In this document: positions 34,876 through 42,190 of the stretch, in pieces | Layout: every line of letters starts with the position of its first letter | Numbering within the stretch: position 1 is the first letter of the stretch | From: AC-37 sp036389835 | Lineage (GTDB): Bacteria; Actinomycetota; Thermoleophilia; Solirubrobacterales; Thermoleophilaceae | Direction of reading: 5' to 3' | Length of the DNA: 64,000 nt | NCBI GenBank assembly: GCA_036389835.1 | Contig: DASVWC010000016.1 | Coordinates: 1 to 64,000, forward strand | Notes under the pieces: model-generated | Database searches by the model: none | Told to the model about the DNA's origin: nothing | Seen by the model: only the letters and a program-made list of their open reading frames with translations | Program-made: the position numbers and the translations under genes

Positions 34876-36299
34876 CAGCCCTGCGCGACCTCGGAGAGCA
34901 GCCAGAGCGCGAGGCAGGTGAAGCCCACCATCACGGCGAGCATCCAGTATTGCGATCGGACCGCCACGGACGCGCGATCGTAGAGCGCGAGCGCGCGGTC
35001 GTGGGCCAGCGCCAGCGCCGCGACGTGGCCGCCGACCACGAAGCCGACCTGGAGGTACCAGAGCGTCTCCGGGCTCACCCAGTTCGGGTCCACCGTCCAG
35101 CCGCCGGTGCCGAACAGGTCGGAGCCGTGGCCGAGGGGGTCGGACAGCAGCGCGGGCACGGCCTGCATCTGGATGAGCAGCAGGCTCACGTAGTGCGCGA
35201 GCACGTAGGCCAGCGCGATCGGGACGAGCGAGTGGACGAACGCCCGCGCGAGGCGCCCCGCCGACATGTCCCCGCCAGCGGTCCGGGCCCCCGCGATCCC
35301 GAGCCGGTAGAAGCCGAGCACGACGAGGATCGTCAGGAGCAGCCCGAGGCCGTCGGCGAACTGGGCCGCGCCGTGCCCGCTCAGCCCGAGCGACTCGAAG
35401 AGGTCGATCAGCGACGGCTGGAGGTCCTGGCGCCAGAGCCGGCCGACGCTCAGGCCGTCGAAGCTGGTGCTGCCGATCATCGCCGCGAGCAGGGCGGTCG
35501 TGCCGGCGATCGGCGTGAAGTCGGCGAGCCCCGACAGGAACGGCCGGCGCCCGATCGCGTCGCCGCGGCGCTCGAGCACCGACAGCCGGGCGAAGAGCCC
35601 GAAGTAGACCGAGAACGCCTCGCCGCGCTCGCTCCAGCGCTCCACGCCGTAGAGGGACATGCAGAACCAGGTGACTGCCGAGTACACGAGCGCGCCGATC
35701 GCGAGCGGGCGCGGCTCGGTGCCGACGTCCACCACGAGCTCCATGAAGGTGAACGCGAGCAGGCCCGCCGCGGCGGGCCAGTGCCCGAGGCGCTCGGGGT
35801 AGGGGAAGGCGTCGGCCGCCGCCCGGCCGCCGCGGCCGAAGGCCCAGCTCACCGCGCGCCCGACGGCCCGCCACGGGTTGAACGCGCGGAACACGTCCCC
35901 GAGCAGCACGCTCACGACCACCAGCCCGACCCAGAAGACGACGTACACGAACGTCGGGGCGAGGTTGTCGGTCTCGTCGCCCGCCAGCCCGCTGTACACG
36001 ACGAGGACGAGCAGCAGCACGCCGATCGCGCCGCAGGCGATCTCGACCGGGCGGCTCGTCAGGAGGCGCAGCGCCGGAACCGGCTTCCAGCCGGCCTCCT
36101 CGAGCCGGGGCTTCGGCCACAGGACGGCGAACGCCAGGAACGAGATCAGCAGCACGATCGCGGCGCCCCAGACGAACAGCCAGTCGGGGATCGGCAGGTC
36201 GCGCTTCTGCTGGATGCCGTGCGCGAGCGCCGGCTCGGGCAGCGCAGCGAAGAGGACGGCGGCCGCGGCCGCCGCGACCGCCGCGCTGCGTCGGGTCAA
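34875..36299 (-). CDS. Polytopic membrane protein of unknown function
   Basis: 474 residues with an N-terminal signal-like helix ending LAHGIQQKRDLPIP, then about 10-11 TM helices. Conserved-looking features are LPIPDWLFVWGAAIVLLISFLAF, GDVFRAFNPWRAVGR and LVHYVSLLLIQ-like His motifs (AHYVSLLLIQMQ). Similar proteins are sometimes labelled fenitrothion hydrolase in databases, but nothing here supports an esterase. It sits between a cupredoxin-like protein (4-bp overlap) and a single-TM protein (TGATG), suggesting a membrane complex handling metal or electrons (inference). Confidence 0.75.
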   Translation of the reverse strand: MTRRSAAVAAAAAAVLFAALPEPALAHGIQQKRDLPIPDWLFVWGAAIVLLISFLAFAVLWPKPRLEEAGWKPVPALRLLTSRPVEIACGAIGVLLLVLVVYSGLAGDETDNLAPTFVYVVFWVGLVVVSVLLGDVFRAFNPWRAVGRAVSWAFGRGGRAAADAFPYPERLGHWPAAAGLLAFTFMELVVDVGTEPRPLAIGALVYSAVTWFCMSLYGVERWSERGEAFSVYFGLFARLSVLERRGDAIGRRPFLSGLADFTPIAGTTALLAAMIGSTSFDGLSVGRLWRQDLQPSLIDLFESLGLSGHGAAQFADGLGLLLTILVVLGFYRLGIAGARTAGGDMSAGRLARAFVHSLVPIALAYVLAHYVSLLLIQMQAVPALLSDPLGHGSDLFGTGGWTVDPNWVSPETLWYLQVGFVVGGHVAALALAHDRALALYDRASVAVRSQYWMLAVMVGFTCLALWLLSEVAQG

Positions 36300-36739
36300 G
36301 GCTCGACCTTCAGCTCGGCTATCTGCGTGCCGGTGTCCTCGAGCTCGATCTCGAAGATGCCGGTGTCGTTCGCCTCGAGCTCGAAGCGCGCGGGCCTGTC
36401 CGCGGTCACGTCCTTGGAGACGTCGTAGCCGTGCAGGTGGATCTCGTGCTCGGCGTCCGAGCGCACCTGGAAGCGGACCGTGTCGCCCTGGCTGGCCTCG
36501 ATCGTCGCGAGACCGCCGACCGCCTCGCCGCCCTTCACCCGGATCGTCGCGACCTCCGGCTCGCGCGGGCGCGCCTCGGGTGTCGTGCCGGACCCGGTCG
36601 GCCCGGTGCCGGCCGGCTGCGTCGTGCGCTCGGCCGGCTTCGAGGAGCCGTCCTCGTCCTCGGGTCGCAGCACGAGGAAGGCGCCGACCGCGATCACCGC
36701 GGCGACGATCACCAGCACCGCTCGCTGTCCACCTGACAA
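36296..36739 (-). CDS. Membrane-anchored cupredoxin-like protein
   Basis: 147 residues: an N-terminal anchor helix (about 8-24), a Pro/Thr/Gly-rich linker and a cupredoxin-fold domain (about 65-147) with TIRVKGGEAVGG, DTVRFQVRSDAEHEIHLHGYD and a C-terminal FEIELEDTGTQIAELKV. The HEIHLHGYD strand matches cupredoxins, but the usual C-x2-H-x4-M copper loop is absent (DTGTQIAEL), so it may bind another metal or none. The start is TTG 36739, with CGGAGG 6 nt upstream; the frame upstream lacks such a site. First gene of a three-gene operon. Confidence 0.8.
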   Translation of the reverse strand: MSGGQRAVLVIVAAVIAVGAFLVLRPEDEDGSSKPAERTTQPAGTGPTGSGTTPEARPREPEVATIRVKGGEAVGGLATIEASQGDTVRFQVRSDAEHEIHLHGYDVSKDVTADRPARFELEANDTGIFEIELEDTGTQIAELKVEP

Positions 36740-36795
36740 GCCGGCCTCCGGGGGTTCGCTTCGGGGAGCGGTGAGTATTGCAATCGCCGATCGGG

Positions 36796-36801
36796 TAACT
36801 C
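36796..36801 (+). promoter_or_regulatory. -10-like box (TAACTC) of SDR gene
   Basis: TAACTC ends 7 nt before GTG 36809; there is no Shine-Dalgarno. The last base is not T, so support is weaker than at other sites. Confidence 0.35.
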
Positions 36802-36808
36802 GGACGCT

Positions 36809-37573
36809 GTGCCCAGCGCGATCGTCACCGGCTCGGACTCCGGCATCGGCAAGGCGACGGCGGTCGCGCTGGCCGAGCGCGGCTTCGACGTCGGCATCAC
36901 CTGGCACGAGGACGAGGAGGGTGCGCGCGCGACCGCCCGCGAGGTGGAGTCGCACGGGCGCCGGGCCGAGCTGCGCGAGCTCGACCTGTCGGACTTCGAC
37001 ACCGTCCAGCCGCTGATAGGCGACCTCGCCGACGCGCTCGGGGGCGTGGACGTGCTCGTGAACAACGCTGGCACGGGCATCGACGACCCGTTCCTCGAGG
37101 TGGGGCTCAACGACTTCCGGCACGTGATCGACGTGGACCTCACCGGCCAGTTCCTCGCCGGCCAGGAGGCCGCGCGGCGGATGGTGGCCGCCGGCAACGG
37201 CGGGCGGATCGTGAACGTGACGTCGGTGCACGAGCACGTGCCCAAGCGCGAGTCGGCCGCGTACTGCGCGGCCAAGGGCGGCCTCGGCCTGCTCACCAAG
37301 GTGATGGCGCTCGAGCTGGCCGAGCACGGGATCACCGTGAACGCCGTCGCGCCGGGCGAGATCGCGACGCCGATGACCGGTGCCGACGACGAGGACCCGC
37401 ACGCCATCGAGCGCCCGGCGATCCCCGCTGGGCGCGTGGGCGACGCGCGCGAGATCGCCGCGGTCGTGGCGTTTCTCTGTACGCCCGAGGCGGCCTACGC
37501 GACCGGCGAGTCGATCGTGGTGGACGGCGGCATGCTGCTGATGGCGGCGGTTGCCAACCAGGATTCCGGGTAA
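36809..37573 (+). CDS. Short-chain dehydrogenase/reductase
   Basis: A 254-residue classical SDR: TGSDSGIG (7-14), NNAG near 89, catalytic Ser in VTSVHEHV, YCAAK (Tyr/Lys near 151-155), and the C-terminal VDGG(M) block. It resembles the glucose-1-dehydrogenase-like or 3-oxoacyl-ACP reductase-like group; the substrate is not predictable. GTG start, probably leaderless. It is divergent from the cupredoxin operon. Confidence 0.93.
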   Translation: MPSAIVTGSDSGIGKATAVALAERGFDVGITWHEDEEGARATAREVESHGRRAELRELDLSDFDTVQPLIGDLADALGGVDVLVNNAGTGIDDPFLEVGLNDFRHVIDVDLTGQFLAGQEAARRMVAAGNGGRIVNVTSVHEHVPKRESAAYCAAKGGLGLLTKVMALELAEHGITVNAVAPGEIATPMTGADDEDPHAIERPAIPAGRVGDAREIAAVVAFLCTPEAAYATGESIVVDGGMLLMAAVANQDSG

Positions 37574-37640
37574 CTCAACCTGCGCGCCCCTGGCGCGTTC
37601 ATTGCAGGCGTATCCCCCCTCAGAAGGAGAAGGACCTCAC

Positions 37641-37949
37641 ATGATCGGCTACCTCATCATGCTCGCGCTGTCGGGCCTCATCGTCGGTGCGCTCGCGCGG
37701 CTCGCGCTGCCGGGCCGGGACCCGATGTCGCTCTTCCAGACGATGCTCGTCGGCATCGCGGGCTCGCTCGTGGCCGGGCTGCTCTTCTACGCGCTCACCG
37801 ACGAGCGCAACGCCGCGGGCCTGATCCCGTCGGTGCTCGTCGCCACCGGCATCGTCTACCTGATCCGCCGCTCGCGCGGCGGCACGCTGACGAAGCCGGC
37901 GCCGCGCGACGGCCTCGGCGGCCGCGGCCGCAGCCCGCTCGCCCGCTAG
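37641..37949 (+). CDS. GlsB/YeaQ/YmgE-family stress membrane protein
   Basis: A 102-residue protein with three TM helices of the transglycosylase-associated (GlsB/YeaQ) family: GYLIMLALSGLIVGALARL, then GRDPMSLFQTMLVGIAGSLVAG and IPSVLVATGIVYLIRR. The Arg/Gly-rich tail is typical. Associated with envelope stress in other bacteria; the mechanism is unknown. A good AAGGAGAAGG precedes the ATG at 37641, so unlike many neighbours it is not leaderless. Confidence 0.9.
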   Translation: MIGYLIMLALSGLIVGALARLALPGRDPMSLFQTMLVGIAGSLVAGLLFYALTDERNAAGLIPSVLVATGIVYLIRRSRGGTLTKPAPRDGLGGRGRSPLAR

Positions 37950-38017
37950 GCATTCCTCTGCGCTCCGGCGCGGGCTCTCAGCAGCCCGTGCCGGAGTAGC
38001 GGTCGTCCGCTCTCGCG

Positions 38018-38503
38018 CTAGGCGGTGACCGACTCGGGCGCGCGCGAGGGCGCGGGTCCGGCGCGCTCGTCCGCGCGCTGCTCGGCGAGCTTGCGCAGGC
38101 GCCTGAGCGTCTCGACGTTGCGGGCCCACAGGGCGCGGTCGATCAGCGGGTTGCGGATCTTCGCGATCGGCCCGGCGATCGGGTACTCGACCATCGTCAC
38201 GTGCGTGCCGCGCCCGCGCGGGCGCAGGCGGAACTCGACCTTGCCGACCATGAACGGCCGGAAGCGGACCTCGATGACGAGCTGGCGCGGGCGGTTGGCC
38301 GCGATCGAGAGCGTCGAGTCCTTGAGGCCCACGCCGAAGAACCCCTGCGTGTGGTGGAACTTCGAGCCCGGCTCGGGCCAGTCGCCCTCCACCGCGCGGA
38401 TCTCGCTCGCGCCGACGACCCAGTGGGCGTAGCTGGGCGCGTCGGCGAGGACGTCGTAGACGGCGTCCGGCGGGGCGTCGATGTAGGCGTGGTTCTCGGC
38501 CAC
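38018..38503 (-). CDS. SRPBCC-family (START-like) protein
   Basis: A 161-residue polyketide-cyclase/START-fold protein: NHAYIDAPPDAVYDVLADAPSYAHW (strand 1 and helix), then the beta-sheet and a long C-terminal helix (NVETLRRLRKLAEQR). It binds hydrophobic ligands in a cavity; the ligand is unknown. The start is GTG 38503, with TACCCT (38511-38516, this strand) ending 7 nt upstream: leaderless. A Ser/Pro/Ala tail follows the helix. Confidence 0.88.
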   Translation of the reverse strand: MAENHAYIDAPPDAVYDVLADAPSYAHWVVGASEIRAVEGDWPEPGSKFHHTQGFFGVGLKDSTLSIAANRPRQLVIEVRFRPFMVGKVEFRLRPRGRGTHVTMVEYPIAGPIAKIRNPLIDRALWARNVETLRRLRKLAEQRADERAGPAPSRAPESVTA

Positions 38504-38510
38504 TGCAGTG

Positions 38511-38516
38511 AGGGTA
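38511..38516 (-). promoter_or_regulatory. -10 box (TACCCT) of SRPBCC gene
   Basis: TACCCT on the minus strand, 7 nt upstream of GTG 38503; no Shine-Dalgarno. Confidence 0.5.
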
Positions 38517-38537
38517 CGGGCGTGCGATCCGCGCGGA

Positions 38538-39479
38538 TCAGGGCCGCGGCAGGCGCGCGCTGTCGACCACCTCGAAGTTGCTGCCCTCGACGCCCTTGAG
38601 CGCGTTCAGCTCGTCGTTGTCCCAGCCCTTCGAGGGGGCGCCCGAGATGAACCAGTCGGAGCCGTTGTCGGCCAAGATCATCCCGTAGCGCTTCAGCGCG
38701 TTCAGCACCACGCGCGCCTGGCGCGGGTAGCCGGAGGTGTCGAAGCTCGCCTTGAGCCGCAGGCGCTGGCCCATCGCCGGCAGGTCCGGGTCGGTGGCGC
38801 TCGACGCGAAGTGGCGGGCGGGGTAGATGTAGGCGCGGCGGGTGCGCGCGACCGTGAAGCGCAGCGCGTGGTCGATCTTGCCCGCCTTGACCTCCTCGTA
38901 GCGCGCGAGGCCCGGGAGGATCGGCAGGCCGGCGGCGTCGGCCGACGTCCAGCCCGCGGGGCGGACCCTGTTCGAGCGCAGGTTGAAGATCGCGCCGGAG
39001 CCGGCCCGCCAGGAGGCGCCGCCGTCCTGCGGGTGCGCGTCGTAGAGCTCGTAGAGCACGCAGCGGTCGCGGTCGACCACGATCACGTGGCGGTCGCCGT
39101 CGGAGTCGGCGCCGCCCTCGATGGGGGCGTTGCGCGGGATCGGATACGGGCCCGGGTCGGACTCGTCGGCGTAGTCGAAGCTCACCTTCACGCGCTTCTG
39201 CCTCTTCGAGACCGTCGTGAACGGGATGCCGATCGGCCGCCCCTCGTAGGTCCCCGAGCCGAAGTCGGGGTGGAGGGTGTCGCCGGCGCCGATGCCCTCG
39301 ATCATCGCGTCCGAGTTCGGGAGCACCGGCAGCTTGTCCACGCGCAGGTTCCAGTGGTTGCTCGCCGGGAGGACGCGGCACTTCGGCGCGCCCCTGACCG
39401 GGCGCCCGGACGCGGGGAGCGCGACGAGCAGGATCGCGGCGGCCGCGGCCAGCGCTACGGCGGTGAGAACGTGGCGCAT
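38538..39479 (-). CDS. Secreted hypothetical protein
   Basis: 313 residues with a signal peptide (about 1-25, LTAVALAAAAAILLVALPASG). The mature domain starts CRVLPASNHWNLRVDKLPV and contains FDYADESDPGPYPIP, GDRHVIVVDRDRCVLYEL and RHFASSATDPDLPAMGQRLRLK. I recognise this as a recurring actinobacterial exported protein without known function; the VVDRDRCVLYELYDA strand suggests a beta-rich, carbohydrate-enzyme-like fold. The ATG at 39479 follows TAGCCT by 7 nt. The frame extending to 39509 adds residues that overlap the divergent promoter. Confidence 0.82.
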   Translation of the reverse strand: MRHVLTAVALAAAAAILLVALPASGRPVRGAPKCRVLPASNHWNLRVDKLPVLPNSDAMIEGIGAGDTLHPDFGSGTYEGRPIGIPFTTVSKRQKRVKVSFDYADESDPGPYPIPRNAPIEGGADSDGDRHVIVVDRDRCVLYELYDAHPQDGGASWRAGSGAIFNLRSNRVRPAGWTSADAAGLPILPGLARYEEVKAGKIDHALRFTVARTRRAYIYPARHFASSATDPDLPAMGQRLRLKASFDTSGYPRQARVVLNALKRYGMILADNGSDWFISGAPSKGWDNDELNALKGVEGSNFEVVDSARLPRP

Positions 39480-39486
39480 GTAGCCG

Positions 39487-39505
39487 AGGCTATCGGCAGT
39501 AGTCT
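39487..39505. promoter_or_regulatory. Divergent leaderless promoter pair
   Basis: Minus-strand TAGCCT (39487-39492) ends 7 nt before ATG 39479; plus-strand TAGTCT (39500-39505) ends 7 nt before ATG 39513. The whole 33-bp intergenic space holds only the two -10 boxes, so each -35 must lie within the opposite gene or overlap its promoter. Confidence 0.6.
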
Positions 39506-39512
39506 CCATCTC

Positions 39513-39692
39513 ATGCCAGAGCGCGAGGAATCCGACCAGCTCCCCGAGGAGGGCCAGGGGGGCGAGGTGCGCGACGACGACGAGGGTCAGGGAGCCGCGC
39601 GCGACGACGCCGAGAAGCAGGCGGGCGCCGCCGACGACGACGGCGACGAGGGCGAGGGCGGCGCGACCGGCAACCCGCGCAACGCGGGCTGA
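39513..39692 (+). CDS. Small acidic low-complexity protein
   Basis: 59 residues, very rich in Asp, Glu, Gly and Gln (PEREESDQLPEEGQGG, then DDDGDEGEGG), hydrophilic and probably disordered. The leaderless TAGTCT-N7-ATG signal supports expression. It shares a 33-bp promoter space with the secreted protein gene and ends 3 bp before the convergent DUF72 gene. Function unknown; such acidic peptides occur as stress or spore-like proteins. Confidence 0.55.
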   Translation: MPEREESDQLPEEGQGGEVRDDDEGQGAARDDAEKQAGAADDDGDEGEGGATGNPRNAG

Positions 39693-39695
39693 CGC

Positions 39696-40424
39696 TCAGA
39701 CGCCCAGCCGGCTCCTCAGCCAGAGGCCGTTGCGGATCGCGAACTCCTCCCAGTCGTTGTTGAAGTAGACGAGGATTTCGACGTCCTCGCGCCATTGCTC
39801 GAGCCGCCGCGCCCACTGCTCGAGCTCGGACTCCGAGTAGTTGCCGCGCCGGCCGCGGTGGCCGTAGTGGAAGCGCACGAAGGTCCAGCCGGTCGTCATC
39901 TCGTAGGACTGGAACGGCCGCTCCGGATGGTCGCCGATGGTCAGCGCCACGCCGTGCTCGCGCAGCAGCTCGTAGACCGGCTCGTTGAACCAGCTCTTGT
40001 GGCGGAACTCGAACGTGTGGCGACCGGGCGGCAGCGCCTCGAGTGCGCCGGCGAGGCGGTCGTCGTCGCGGTGGAAGTTCTCGGGAAGCTGCCACAGCAC
40101 GGGGCCCATCTTCGGCGTCCGGGTGAGCGGCTCGACGCGCTCGTAGAACTTGGCGATGCCGGTGTCGAGCGCGGTCAGGCGCTTGATGTGGGTGAGGTAG
40201 CGGCTCGCCTTGAGCGTGAAGAGGAAGCCGGGCGGGGTCTGCTCGACCCAGCGCGCGACCGCGTCGCGCGAGGCCAGGCGGTAGAAGGTCGAGTTGACCT
40301 CGACGGTGTCGAACGCCTCGGCGTAGCGCTCGAGCCAGCGGCTCGGCGGGCAGCCCTTCGGGTAGAACGTCGCGCGCCAGCTCTGGTAGTTCCAGCCCGA
40401 GCAGCCGACGCGTACCGGCTTCAC
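39696..40424 (-). CDS. DUF72 protein (YecE-like TIM barrel)
   Basis: A 242-residue DUF72 protein. Family blocks are VRVGCSGWNYQSWRATFYP (4-22), ERYAEAFDTVEVNSTFYRL (32-50), FLFTLKASRYLTH, LWQLPENFHRD, TFEFRHKSWF and VYFNNDW. The fold is a TIM barrel with conserved acidic and aromatic residues; the function is unknown. Its GTG overlaps the stop of the preceding small membrane gene (GTGA), forming the last gene of a three-gene operon. Confidence 0.93.
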   Translation of the reverse strand: MKPVRVGCSGWNYQSWRATFYPKGCPPSRWLERYAEAFDTVEVNSTFYRLASRDAVARWVEQTPPGFLFTLKASRYLTHIKRLTALDTGIAKFYERVEPLTRTPKMGPVLWQLPENFHRDDDRLAGALEALPPGRHTFEFRHKSWFNEPVYELLREHGVALTIGDHPERPFQSYEMTTGWTFVRFHYGHRGRRGNYSESELEQWARRLEQWREDVEILVYFNNDWEEFAIRNGLWLRSRLGV

Positions 40425-40657
40425 ACGACGGTGCGCTTGTCCACTTCGTCGAAGCTGACCGGCTGCGCGCGGGCCTCGCGGCGGAAGCGCTTCATCCGCA
40501 TGATGCGGTTCTGGCGCTCCATCTGCTCCTTGCCGATGACCGCGCCGATGAACAGGAGCGCGAGCGGGATGCCGAGGAACGGCGCCATGAAGTTCAGCGC
40601 GGTGCCGATCAGCCCGCCGACGACGACCAGCGCGATGATCGCGATCGCGATGCCCAT
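40421..40657 (-). CDS. Small membrane protein
   Basis: A 78-residue protein with two hydrophobic segments (about 3-20 and 26-44) and a basic cytoplasmic tail (RIMRMKRFRREARAQP). Family unknown. Its ATG directly abuts the TAG of the upstream gene (TAGATG) and its stop overlaps the DUF72 GTG, so the three genes are co-translated. Confidence 0.75.
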   Translation of the reverse strand: MGIAIAIIALVVVGGLIGTALNFMAPFLGIPLALLFIGAVIGKEQMERQNRIMRMKRFRREARAQPVSFDEVDKRTVV

Positions 40658-41119
40658 CTAGCGTCCCTGCTCGTCGGTGGTCTCGAACGTCTCGGGGGCG
40701 TCGCCCGCGCCCTCGACCACCGGCCGCATCTCGGGGTCGGCGTCGGCGGTCACCGTGTCGGGGTCGCCGCCGATCGAGCCGGCGTCGGCCGCCGCGGCCT
40801 GCTCCTGCTCGCGCACGAGCGGGTCGTCGTCGGAGACGTCCGGGATCGCGGACTGCTCGTCGTCGCCGACGCCTGCGATCGGCGCCTCGATCGTCGCCTC
40901 CGTCTGGCCCGCGCGCACCTGCGCGAGGTCGTCGGCGTCCCCGCCCGCGTCGGCGGTCTGCTCGGAGCCGGCCGGCTGCTCCGGGCCGCCGACGGGCTGC
41001 TGGGACGGGGTGTACGGCTCGGGCGCGGGGGCCGAGCCTCCGCTCGAGTCGGCGCGCTTCCTCAGCGCGACGGCGATGCCGCCTGCGAGCAGGGCGAGGG
41101 CTATGAGCTTGCGGAGCAT
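40658..41119 (-). CDS. Acidic single-TM hypothetical protein
   Basis: A 153-residue protein: one N-terminal TM helix (LIALALLAGGIAVALRKR), then about 130 residues of disordered, Asp/Glu/Ala/Gly-rich sequence (DADDLAQVRAGQTE, SDDDPLVREQEQAA). Probably a membrane-tethered cytoplasmic tail. No family. First gene of the operon with the small membrane protein and DUF72. A run of ten G lies in its upstream region. Confidence 0.7.
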   Translation of the reverse strand: MLRKLIALALLAGGIAVALRKRADSSGGSAPAPEPYTPSQQPVGGPEQPAGSEQTADAGGDADDLAQVRAGQTEATIEAPIAGVGDDEQSAIPDVSDDDPLVREQEQAAAADAGSIGGDPDTVTADADPEMRPVVEGAGDAPETFETTDEQGR

Positions 41120-41144
41120 GAGTTCGATTCTCCCAAAGGTGTGA

Positions 41145-41154
41145 GGGGGGGGGG
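41145..41154. repeat. Poly-G tract (10 G)
   Basis: Ten consecutive G (41145-41154) lie in the divergent intergenic space between the acidic TM gene and the metallopeptidase gene. Such tracts are slippage-prone and a frequent place for sequencing error. Confidence 0.85.
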
Positions 41155-41206
41155 CTTGGTTCCCGCTCTACCCGGGCGGCGAGCAGGGCAACCGGAGGCG
41201 GCAGCG

Positions 41207-41212
41207 TAGCCT
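41207..41212 (+). promoter_or_regulatory. -10 box (TAGCCT), leaderless type
   Basis: TAGCCT followed by 6 nt and ATG 41219; no Shine-Dalgarno. Confidence 0.5.
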
Positions 41213-41218
41213 CATCAC

Positions 41219-41794
41219 ATGCTCGACACTCTCCGGCCGATCCTTCGCGCGGCGGCGATCGCCGGCTTCACGGTCGGGCTGATCCTGTTCCTGCTCAACC
41301 CGCCGTCGCTGTCGGGCGCGGAGGGACTGCTGGTCTGGGTGGCCGGGGCGCTCGCGCTGATGCTGTTCGCGGCGTGGGCCACCGTCGGCCTGATCGGCAA
41401 CGACTCGATGAGCGAGGAGGAGGTCGAGCGCCTGGCGGTGCGCGCCGAGGAACTCGCGCACCGGCCGCCGCCCGAGCGCGAGCCGAACGACTTCGACCTG
41501 CTCGTAGCCGACGCGATCGACCGCCTCCCGGCCGAGTTCCAGGAGCTGCTGAGCCGCGTGCCGGTGATCGTCTCGCACCGCGGGCGCGAGTTCCGGGCCT
41601 ACGGCCACCACTACGGCGGGCCGTACACGCGCGGCGACTACGAGCACCGGATCGTGGTCTACCAGGACACGCTGGAGCGCGACTTCGGCCACGACCCGGA
41701 CCTCCTCGCGGCGCAGGTCGAGCGCACGCTGCGCCACGAGGTGGCGCACCACATCGGCTGGGACGAGCCGGGGGTGCGCGGGCTGGGGCTGTAG
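41219..41794 (+). CDS. Membrane-anchored metallopeptidase-family zincin
   Basis: 191 residues: two TM helices (about 11-27 and 38-60), then a minimal zincin domain with RHEVAHHIGWDE (HExxH, about 176-187). The second half (AIDRLPAEFQELLSRVPVIV, then TLERDFGHDPDLL) is the signature of the small metallopeptidase family (PF06262-type); the fusion to a TM hairpin is less common. Activity has rarely been shown for the family. A leaderless promoter precedes it. The convergent or downstream neighbour is tRNA-Ser. Confidence 0.85.
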   Translation: MLDTLRPILRAAAIAGFTVGLILFLLNPPSLSGAEGLLVWVAGALALMLFAAWATVGLIGNDSMSEEEVERLAVRAEELAHRPPPEREPNDFDLLVADAIDRLPAEFQELLSRVPVIVSHRGREFRAYGHHYGGPYTRGDYEHRIVVYQDTLERDFGHDPDLLAAQVERTLRHEVAHHIGWDEPGVRGLGL

Positions 41795-41834
41795 GGGCGA
41801 ACGCCCCGCCCCGCGGCTAGCCTTCACACCGCCC

Positions 41835-41923
41835 GGAGAGGTGTCCGAGTGGCTTAAGGAGCGCGACTGGAAATCGCGTGGGCGGGGAAACCTGCCTCGA
41901 GGGTTCGAATCCCTCCCTCTCCG
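41835..41923 (+). tRNA. tRNA-Ser (anticodon GGA)
   Basis: An 89-nt class II tRNA. Acceptor GGAGAGG/CCTCTCC plus discriminator G; anticodon loop CTGGAAA (GGA, decoding UCC/UCU); long variable arm GTGGGCGGGGAAACCTGCCTC region; T arm GAGGG-TTCGAAT-CCCTC. No encoded CCA. The antisense frame yields the false GRDSNPR..SDTSPG peptide typical of tRNA-Ser. Confidence 0.97.
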
Positions 41924-41968
41924 CTCTCCGCACGCGACCAGCGCCGTGTGAGCGCAGCGTCGATCGCT

Positions 41969-41983
41969 CATGACGACGTCATG
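41969..41983. promoter_or_regulatory. CATGACG-A-CGTCATG palindrome
   Basis: A perfect 7-bp inverted repeat around one base, 45 nt downstream of tRNA-Ser(GGA), in the 267-bp space before the MACPF-jacalin gene. It could be an operator or an attachment-like remnant. The rest of that space (41924-42190) shows only a weak 52-codon frame and a TTAGGCT box at 42127. Confidence 0.4.
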
Positions 41984-42190
41984 GTCCCGCCCGGAGACCA
42001 CGAACCGGTTCGCATCGAGCCGACATCCTGGCCGGAGTCGAGGACCTGGAGACCGCGGACGCACCACGTGCATCTCGTCCCGACCGGCTCGGAGCGCGCC
42101 GCTTGACCGGCGCGCCAGGGCGCGGTTAGGCTCGCCCGGACTTGAATCGCTGAGCGCTCTGGTCCAATCGAGCGCGGAGGGAGCACCACC

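Noticed and set aside
41948..42106. 52-codon plus-strand frame with GTG start after tRNA-Ser
   Set aside because: No ribosome site, no recognised pattern and a palindrome inside; probably non-coding or a remnant.
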